Assembly (NCBI GenBank): GCA_018398765.1
Contig: JAHBMJ010003011.1
Location: forward strand, 25,706-38,205
Direction of reading: 5' to 3'
DNA from: Chromera velia
Lineage: Eukaryota; Sar; Chromeraceae
DNA: 12,500 bases
A model generated the notes under the pieces. The model saw nothing but the letters and a program-made list of their open reading frames with translations. It ran no database searches and was not told the origin of the DNA. A program made the position numbers and the translations under genes. Every line of letters begins with the position of its first letter. The first letter of the stretch is position 1. This document shows, in pieces, positions 1-8,700 of the stretch.

Positions 1-61
1 ATGTGCACACGTGTGTGTGTGTGTGTGTGTGTGTGTGGTGTGGGTGTGGGTGTGGTTGTGG

Positions 62-99
<38 letters not shown>

Positions 100-106
100 G
101 TGTGTG
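1..106 (+). repeat. (GT)n microsatellite with GGTGTG interruptions
   Basis: Alternating GT runs almost unbroken from 11 to 106 and abuts the acceptor of the first visible exon. The Cys-Val repeat frames read from it are artefacts. Confidence 0.95.
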
Positions 107-109
107 CAG

Positions 110-218
110 GTGTACAGGAGCACAGACGCGAGATGGGTGACGCTGCCGAATCCGAAGGACGTCCGGTGGCTGCCTCCCCAGACGAATAGCGGAGCCTCGA
201 GGGGGGGGAAGAAGGAAG
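110..218 (+). CDS. Exon 1 (first visible): propeller blade fragment
   Basis: It opens after a TGCAG acceptor that ends a (GT)n tract, a weak pyrimidine context, and closes at donor GTACGG in phase 1. It encodes a segment with TDARWVTLPNPKDVRWLP, which resembles the propeller stretch just before the 'SE..G...LY' blade of DPP8/9. Upstream exons are outside the window. A competing reading is the last exon of another gene, with a short frame 133-189 ending in TAG. The phase match to exon 2 and the order of homologous pieces favour the peptidase. Confidence 0.6.
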
Positions 219-3200
219 GTACGGGGCAAAGTTCAATTAAAATCGCTTAATTTGAGTATGCGTGAGACGTGTTTATTCATTTTGACAGGAAGGGATAAAG
301 GGAAGGGGGTCCACCGGCGGCCTATCATGCAAATTCTATGCATCCATCATGATGCAAAGCTTATGTATTGTCTTCGTTTCTGACGGAGAAACTCGTGGCC
401 TTTCTTTCTGTCTGCCTACCCGGCTGTTCGTTCACTTCTGCTTGCAGGTGGGGGTCTGGAAGGTATGTATGTATGTATGTGTGTATGTATTAATATGTAT
501 GTATGTATTTGTGTGTGTATGTATTAGTATGTATGTATGTATTTGTGTGTGTATGTATTTGTGTGTATGCCTGGCTGTTCACTTCTTTCTGCTTGCAGGT
601 GGGGGCCTGGAAGGAGGGAGCGGTCGTCTTCTTGTGCCTTCAGAAAAGGACGGGGTGATGAGTCTGTATTGCGTCTCTGCTCCCTCAGGGTAGGTCTTTC
701 AGCTTGGGGGGGTGAAGTGGTGAGAGGGAAAGGTTATGGGGGTGTGTAATTTGATCACCGCGCTGGTTTTTGTTTGCGTCCCTCACCATATCTGTTCGCC
801 CTCCTTTTCCTTTGTTTGTTTGTGTCGTAAGTGTTCCTGTTCACACCATCCCTCCCGTCGTAATTTTTGTGGACGTACCAGTTTGGCGTTTCTCTTCCTT
901 TCTACGGGAAGAAGTAGACACATGCAGACGGACTCGCTCTTTATTTCAGGTTCCAAGAGAGGGGGGTTGACCGACCCCTTTCTTCGTTCTTTTTTCTTCG
1001 CCCTGAAAAGCAACAACAAGTCTTCTTTCTGCCTCTTCTGGATGCACTCCCGTTTCTACCTCTTTGGCCTTTTGTCTTGTTCATGGTGACTTCAATGGAA
1101 GGAATTCGCTCGCATGCTTGATTGATGGAAGCATGGACGGGGCCGGGGGGAATGGATGGGTGGATGGATGGATGGATGCAGTCGCGGGATGAAGGAGGAA
1201 AGCTCACCGACCAGACTGACCCCTGGCACACATCGCTTCACTCGGTTGGTCTCTTTTCTTTCTTTTTGCCCATGAGAATCTCTTTTTTTCTTCTTCCTTT
1301 TTTTTCGTTCGTTTGTTCGTTTGTTCGTTCGTTCGTGCGTTTTTTCCCTCCTGTTTTCCTTGCTCGTTTCCGGTTTTTCTGTCGCGGCCTTTTGTCACGA
1401 GCACAGGGACGGATGCGTTTTTTCTTTCCTGCATCCCGACGGACGGACGATGCACATGCATGCTCATTCATGTGAATGAATGCGGTGCTGCAGGCTGGTC
1501 GCTGTAGGAGACGAGTTCGTTGTGTGGCAGGGATTGCCCCTGTCGTCCCCCCAAGAACGACACCTCTTTGTCTCCAGACTACCCAGCCCCATGCAAGACA
1601 ACGCGCCCCTCCCCCCCTCGTCCGTCCACGGGGGGCGCGCCCTTTCCTCCGCAGCGGCCAGCTCCAGGGCCGCGTCCCCTGTGCCCACCGCCCCTCAGGG
1701 GGGGACTTTCAACATCGCCACACCCGCAGACACGAAGGTACCAAAGAGCGCCAAACTGACGGGAGGGCTGAAGACCACCCACACAGAGCGGGTCCCCCCC
1801 ACTCCCTCCAGTCCCCCCAACCTCCAGGCACCCCCGCTGGTTGTGTCTTCCTCCTCATCTGTCGGTGCAAGTCCTCCGACTCACTTTGCAGAGGGCGCGT
1901 TTGTTTTGGGAGACGGGGCATCGGACAGGAGTGGGGGACAGGGGGGGGGAGGCGGAGGACCGGAGTACATCCAACTCTCTGCAGCGCATTTGCGGGGCAG
2001 CAACGACGCTGTTGTGTCGCCACAGAAAAATCTGTTGGTACATTTTTTCTCGGCATCTGATAGGTACGTGCGGGGAGGAAGGGTGAAAAGCTTGCTCAGA
2101 CATGTGTGTAACTGCGCTCCATCTCTTCGCTTCTGCACATGTGAGAGGTCGCTGTTGGGCGTCGGGTGGGTGGGGTGCAGTGCGGGGATGCAGGTGAGAG
2201 AAGTTTGATGGAGCATCATTGCAACCCCGTGCGTGCAGCCTATCCTCATCCTTTTGCTGAAATCTGTTCCAATCGAATGGGGCGTGCCCTTTTGGTAATT
2301 GCACGGCCATAGTGAGTCATGGTCGATGTTAATGAAAACTTTTTCGTGCGTTTGCATTCCTTCAGGTTTCTGTCTGTGTGGATCCGTTCGTTCGACCCCT
2401 CTGCTATTTTTCTGTTCGCCTCTCGCACGCGGCTGCCCCCTCCGTCCAACTCCGTGCCGCCTCCCGAGTTGGGGGAGTGGGAGGGGTGTGTAGGGACGGC
2501 AGGGGTGAGGGCAGGAGGGGAGGGGGGGCTCTTTTCTGGAAACGTTCCGGGAAGCCCGACAGTCACTGGAATGTCAGTGAGTGGAGGGATCGGTCGAGAA
2601 CGAAATTCAATGGGGGGAAACGAAAGAAGCAAGCCGCTCTAGAGACATACATGCAAACGTACATATCTGTTCGCAAATAGATTCTCGGAGTCCCTTCCGT
2701 GAACGTTCCCTCTTTCCTTCCCTCTTCTTTTGTCCTGATGATGCCAAGAGAAGGCGGGAATGCTGTCTGGTTGAGACTTCCGTTGAGATCCCTCCCCCTC
2801 CCCCTTTGGGTCCCTCCAGCAGCGCCTCCATCCTGTGTACATTTTCCTCTTCTGGCTTCACTCCCACACACGCAAAACAAAACAATAAATCCATTCTGGA
2901 CGTGTCTTGACCTACGTAGTCTTGTGCCCCTCCCTGGGAGGGAATGAGAAGATAGATCTCCAAGCTGATTGCATATGCATATTCATCATTGCCTTGCTCC
3001 CTAACGCGTTCTTTTTGAATGAAATGCAGGGGTGCCCCTGCCGACCCGACTCTGCCCGCAACTCCCGAGAGGGGGGACGGGGGGGCCTTCGTTGCCTCGT
3101 CGTCTCCCTTGAGAGAGAAGGAGACGGGGGCAGAGGGGGAGACGGACACGGAGAAACGGAAAAGGAGGACCATGGAGAGGCTTCACGCGATGCACCAAAG

Positions 3201-5674
3201 ACAGGGCAAAGTGTTGCAAGCAGTCTCCGCAGCAGCCGCAGCAACTGGCGGTGCAGCATCAGCAAGCGCCACGCCGATACCCGGCCAAGTTTCCTCCGCC
3301 AAAACGCACGCGCCTCCCGGCAGGCGTTCTCACTTCAGTCTATCCCCCCAGATAGTCGATCTTTCCGGTCGCCCCTCAACGTTCAAAATTCAAACAACAG
3401 CCGTGCCAGGTCCCCAGCACACACCCCTCAGTCTGCACACACTCCCGCCTGCGGATTCGATGAGAAGCTACACACTACACGCCCTGCCGATGGCCTCGGG
3501 GCCAGGTCGCGCACCCTCACCGGCAATCCCCTCCGTGGTCCCCTCGCCTCCCATCGGACTGGGTGTATCCGGATTGGGTGCGGCGCGATACACTACGAAC
3601 ATGAGCGGGTTGGTGCGCGTCCACGGCGCGGCCACTGTCGTCGCAGGGCCTCCAAGCAGGGGGGCGCGGCGACTGACACACCAACCAGAGGAGAGGGAGG
3701 TCATACCGCGGTCTGTGTCTGCGCTTCGGTGAGTTCGCGCTTTTTTTTCCTCTTCAGTGGGCAAGTGCCCTTATTACTGCAATGTAAGTAGCTGAGTTCC
3801 TTGATTGAAAGTGTGGCTTGATAAAGTGAATGCTGAAAAGTCTCTACTCTTCGTGCTATTTCACTCGGGTCCTCTCATTTTCCAATGATTTCTCAAATGA
3901 GTAACGCGCACGTGGTGGTGCTCATACCTCCTCCTCCTCGGGCATCCGACTTTTTGCTTCCATTTCTGGACACTTCAGATTTTGCCTAGACACAACAATG
4001 ACACTCACTCTCTCTTTCTTCTCTTCTCTTTTCTTCGCTTCTTTTCTCTCTCTGTCCCCTCCTCCTTTCTGCAGGTACGCCTACTTTCCTGAGACCTCTT
4101 CCGGTCCCTTGGGTGTGTGGCGGTCTTTCGATCCCACTGGCGGGGGCGGAACAGTACTGACCACAGGGGTCGGCCTGCAGAGTCTGAACGAGGGGGGAAT
4201 CATGATACCCCCCCCGGGGCAACAGCAGGTGACCCTCAGGCAGACCCTCCCACCCCTCTGGTCCCTTGCCCCCACACCCCTGGGCCCCCTAGGACCGCAC
4301 CAGCTGCAGGTGATGCCCCCCCCTCCCAGACCGCCCCCTACTGTCTTTCGCAGCAGACCTGCGGGAAGCCTCATGCCCCCGTGGGGCGGCGCCCAGGCCC
4401 GTGGGATCCCTGGGTCCTCGGCTATCCCACAGGCGCCGCCGCCTTTCTTGGTGCGGAGAACGCACGGTCCTGCTCACTCACCTCTACTGCAGGGCACTCG
4501 GATGAAAGTTGCGATGGGGGGAATGGACGTGACAAACACCCCTGAAGCCCCCCCAACTGTAGGATCACATTCACGTTCCTCAGTACGGACATTCGATATG
4601 TCGCCAGGGGTGCTGGATCGTGAGCTGACCCAGGAAGCACCCACACCGGTTGTACATACGGAGAACTCGCACGGAGCTGCCCCTGCAGGTTCTCGGATCC
4701 CTTTTATTCCTTCTCGAGAGAGTGAACCCTCAAACGGAGAGGAGGGGGGGATGGTGCTGGGACCTTGTAAATTCCATGTGCCCAACCTGAGCGAGTCGCC
4801 TCATAGGGTCGTCTTGGAGGTGAGTCAGTGAGGGGTCGTTCGGGCTCCCTCACACATTCTGAGAAGTCCTTTCTTTTGCTTCTCGCCCCACTTAGTGGGC
4901 TCTTTCTTGTTCTCCTGCTTTGCGTGCGCTTTCCTCCCTTCATGCCTGTCTCTCTGCCTTGAGCTTCTCTCACGCCCCCTCTCCTCTATGTCTCTGTCTG
5001 TGTCTGTTCGAGTCTCTACGCTGACCTCAAAAGCGAGAGGGAACCCTCTTTAACCCCTGCCCTTTTCTCGCGTTTGTGTTCCTTTACACCCCCTGCAGGA
5101 AGCCCGAAAGGTCTACCGCACTCCCACTCGCTTCTCCTTTGTGAGTTCGACTGGTCACCGTCTCTTCGGGTTCCTCTACTTACCCGACGAGGAACTCCAC
5201 GGCCCCCCTCCCTACGCTCCCATCGTCTCTGTCTACGGAGGACCCGAAATCCAATTCGCAGACGACTCCATATCCCAAGTCAGCTAGTCCGATATTTGAC
5301 AGCTAGGCATACGTATTTGTACACAAAAATCAATTGATGCCAATGCGTATTCTACATGCGTATTTGATTGCAAAAACGGGAACGGCGTCGGATTCGCGTC
5401 CGTATGGCAAGTGACTACCCTTTTTGTCTCTTTCTCTGTGTATCGGATCCCAACATGCCCCAACCAACCAACCAAGCAGACCTCTGAGTCCGTCCGGGGC
5501 CCTCTCTTCCTTCCTCTCAGTTTTGTTTGCTTTTTCTTCTCTCGCTGCATCAATCCTTGTCTCACTGCCTGCCTGCCTGGTTGCTTCTCTGCAGTACCTC
5601 GACCACGCGGCACAGTGCCTCCGTCTGCTGGGGTTCCTCGTGGTGAAGGTGGACAACCGGGGCTCGGGGGTCCG

Positions 5675-5716
<42 letters not shown>

Positions 5717-8700
5717 GGTGGGTGGGTGGGTGGGTGGGTGTGTTTTCATGGAGGGTTTGTCATACACGCCGGGAAAATTCTGGGATGGTGTTTTGCCTTT
5801 GTCCTTCGTTCTACCGCCTGCATGTCTTTGTGGTCCTATCTGCTTGTGGCCTCCCTTATCTGTTTGTTTTTTCTGTATTTTTTTGTCTGCTTCCTTTTCC
5901 GTTTTTTCCTTTTTCTCTGTTCTTTTAATTTGCCTGGATGTCCTCGTTCTCTTTCAATCACATGCACAAGGCTGAACTGATCCGATCGGCGACCTCTGTC
6001 GGATCTCTGTCCTTCAATGCGTTCGTATGCGTGTATGAGCGCTTGGATTATTAAGAATATGTGCATGTATGTATCTTTGTTGTTCCATGCAGTTCGCATC
6101 TCGGGAGTTCGAGAAGGCCGTGTGGAAGCGCGCGGGGTCTGTCGAACTGGACGACCAGGCAGAGGCAGTGGCGTTCCTGCAGTCGAGGGGACTGGCGGCA
6201 GCCTCCCATGCGGAGGTGAAGGGGTGGGCGCAGAAAATGGGGTTATGTGAAGTTGGACCGGAGGTCAGTCAGTCAGTGAGGGGCACCAGGAAGAGATCGA
6301 TCGAATGCATGCCTAGCAAGCGGAGGCCGGGAGAAAGCGAGTTCTTTTTCTGTTTCCTTCATGCGTGCATCGATCTTTCAATAGACAGAGGCCTCTTCCC
6401 TTCGCTGTAGTTTCTCCACATGAATCTTTGCTCTTCATTGCTTTCTCCCTGGCTGGTTGATTTAATTGCTCTTCAGCTCTGTCGCTGATGGACTTGCATT
6501 TCATTGCTCTGTACTGCGTTGCATGGCGTGGCGTTGCAGGACGTGCTGAAGAGAAGAGTAGGGGGGATCTACGGCATCTCGTATGGGGGGTTTCTCTCTG
6601 CCGGTGCTCTCGTCAGGTTCGTTCGTTTGTTCGCTGGTTCTTTGTCTTGATTTTCTGGGTTGTGGTTTATTTTCGAATACTAGGAATACCCCGCTTTCGT
6701 CCTTTCTTACGCAGGTTTTCTTCTCTTGAATTGGCCGGCTGCTCGCCTCTCTTCTTTCAAGCTCCGCGTTCCCCTGATGAAACCCGACAGACCAACGAAC
6801 AAACGAACATGCGCATGCATGCATGCATGCAGGAAGCACCAGACGTTCTCCGCAGCCGTGGCGTGTTCCAGCTTGACCTTCTGGGAGGGGTACGACACCC
6901 ATTACACAGAGAGGTACGCAGTCTGGGTCTGAACACACTCGCTCTCTGTGTATATGTATATGTATATGTGTATGTGTGTGTGTGTGTGTGTGTATGTCAG
7001 CTCTTCTTTTGTGATCCATCTATGGATCGATTGACGCAAGGAGGATATCTTCTTTTCTTGGAGGGTCATTCTGCAGTCCTCATTTTCTACTGGTCATTCT
7101 TTTGTTCTTTTCGCCTCTTCCCTGTGTCTTTCTGCCGATATAAACGCGCGCATGCATAATTCTCCAAAGAGCCCCAGCGCAGTGACTCGCTTTTATGTAG
7201 ACGAAGATGCGTGAGTGTATGAATGCATTTGTGCATCTTTCGTGCAGATACATGGGCACGGATCTCGGAGACCCTGCCTATGCAGAGTGCTCCCTTTTGG
7301 ATCTGGTCACCAGAGAGGGCGGGAAGGTACGGAGGGATACTTTCATTTATTTACAATCTTCTCAGACAGCAGATGTCTGTCTGCGAAATTTGTAAAGAAG
7401 AGATGGGTGTGTGCGTGTGGTTGTGTGGGCTTCACTGGCCGGGCCGTGTATCTATTTTGCCGACCTCTCCCTTATGAAACCTTGTCTGTGTGCAGGCAAA
7501 ACGCCTCCCTTGGCGGGATCTGATTCCAATGCAGCTGCACTGCCGCTTATTTTAGATAAACCAAGAATTCCTTCTCACTCTTCCCATGTTGCCTGCCCTG
7601 CCTGCAGGTTGACTGGGGAGACACTGCCCTGACTCTCGTGCACGGGGCTCTGGACGAGAATGTGCACCTGAGACACTCACTGGCACTCCTGAATGTGGGT
7701 TTGGTTATTCATCTTGTTGTTTGTTTGTTTTCCGACAGTTCGCTTTCTTTTTTGTGTTGTGTCTGTAGCTTTTTGTTTCAAGGGCATTGACTGGTCTGCA
7801 GATCCGTCTCTCTCACTGTCCCTGTCATGCGGCTTTTTTCTTCTCCGTCTTTGTCACGCAGATTACTCTCTTGTCTTTCTTGAAAGCAAACCAAAAGGAT
7901 GTGAAAGAAAACATGGCCATTTGTATCTGTTTGCTTGTCTTACGGCGAAGCTCCTAAACATGTATGTCCTCTTACTTTGTCTGCAGTGTCTGATGGATTT
8001 CCGTTACGTTCCTGACCTGGTCATACTCCCCGACTCTCGCCACGGGCCCTCCACATTCAAGGACCTGGTCATCTACAGGTCAGCGTGTTTATTTTGATGC
8101 GTCTTTGCGTGTGTCAATCCACATTCAAGGACCTGGTCATCTACAGGTCAGCTTGCGTGCGTCAATCCTCATTCAAGGTTCTGGTCATCTACAGGTCAGC
8201 GTGCTTATTTTGATGCGTCCTTGCGTGCGTCAATCCACATTCAAGGGCCTGGTCATCTACAGGTCAGCGTGCTCAGCTGTTTATTTCTTTCAGGAAAATG
8301 CAGTTTTCATTCTTGTATACGGTATGCTGTGACTTCTTGGTCAGTTTTGGAGACGTGGCCTCGCCATTCACCCCCTTGTATGTCCACTTGGATGTTTTTT
8401 GGTGTGGATTTTCCGGATGCCTTGTCTGCGCGTGCCTTCTTACATACCGCACTCACTCTCCTTCCATTTGATGCGTCTTCGAAAATTCTTCTTCAATTTG
8501 AGAATTCGAAAGGGGATCGGCAAAGAATCTCTGCGAGGGAGCTTTGAATGTGATTATCTGGTTCTGTCCTCGTCTTACAATGTTCTTGTACCTGTCTGTC
8601 CGCCTGCAGAGACAAGTTGTTCTCAACGTTCGTGGAGACTCTCGGCAGCCCTGTGAGCAAACTTCTCGTCATACCGCCCCAAAACTTCACCTCACGACCT

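Larger units (their letters stand above)
219..598 (+). other. Intron 1 of the DPP gene
   Basis: It runs from GTACGG to CTTGCAG. It contains a possible 15-nt microexon (448-462) and a GTAT microsatellite. Nothing else is seen. Confidence 0.6.
690..1493 (+). other. Intron 2 of the DPP gene
   Basis: It runs from GTAGGT to GCTGCAG, 804 bp. It is pyrimidine-rich with TGGA and TTCG/TTTG microsatellites. A small exon for the missing 'LT.G.W.V' propeller stretch may be hidden here, but I could not place one. Confidence 0.6.

Noticed and set aside
133-189. Short ATG frame starting MGDAAESEG and ending in TAG
   Set aside because: Only 18 codons, in another frame from the phase-consistent exon. It could be the end of another gene, but nothing supports that.
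1-250. Open frames of Cys-Val repeats at the left end
   Set aside because: They are translations of a GT microsatellite. Only the part from 110 has gene-like content, and that is read as an exon.
2577-2582. Consensus donor GTGAGT after exon 4
   Set aside because: Its phase does not join to exon 5. GTCAGT four bases earlier does, and GTCAG donors recur in this gene. An unseen extra exon could rescue it.
2246-3265. Several reverse-strand frames of 100-190 codons
   Set aside because: They overlap exons 4-5 and the GC-rich intron, have no recognisable domains, and are Arg/Gly/Pro shadows.
8051-8275. Regular repeats resembling a CRISPR array
   Set aside because: The repeats are copies of an exon end in a eukaryotic intron, with conserved rather than unique intervening sequence.
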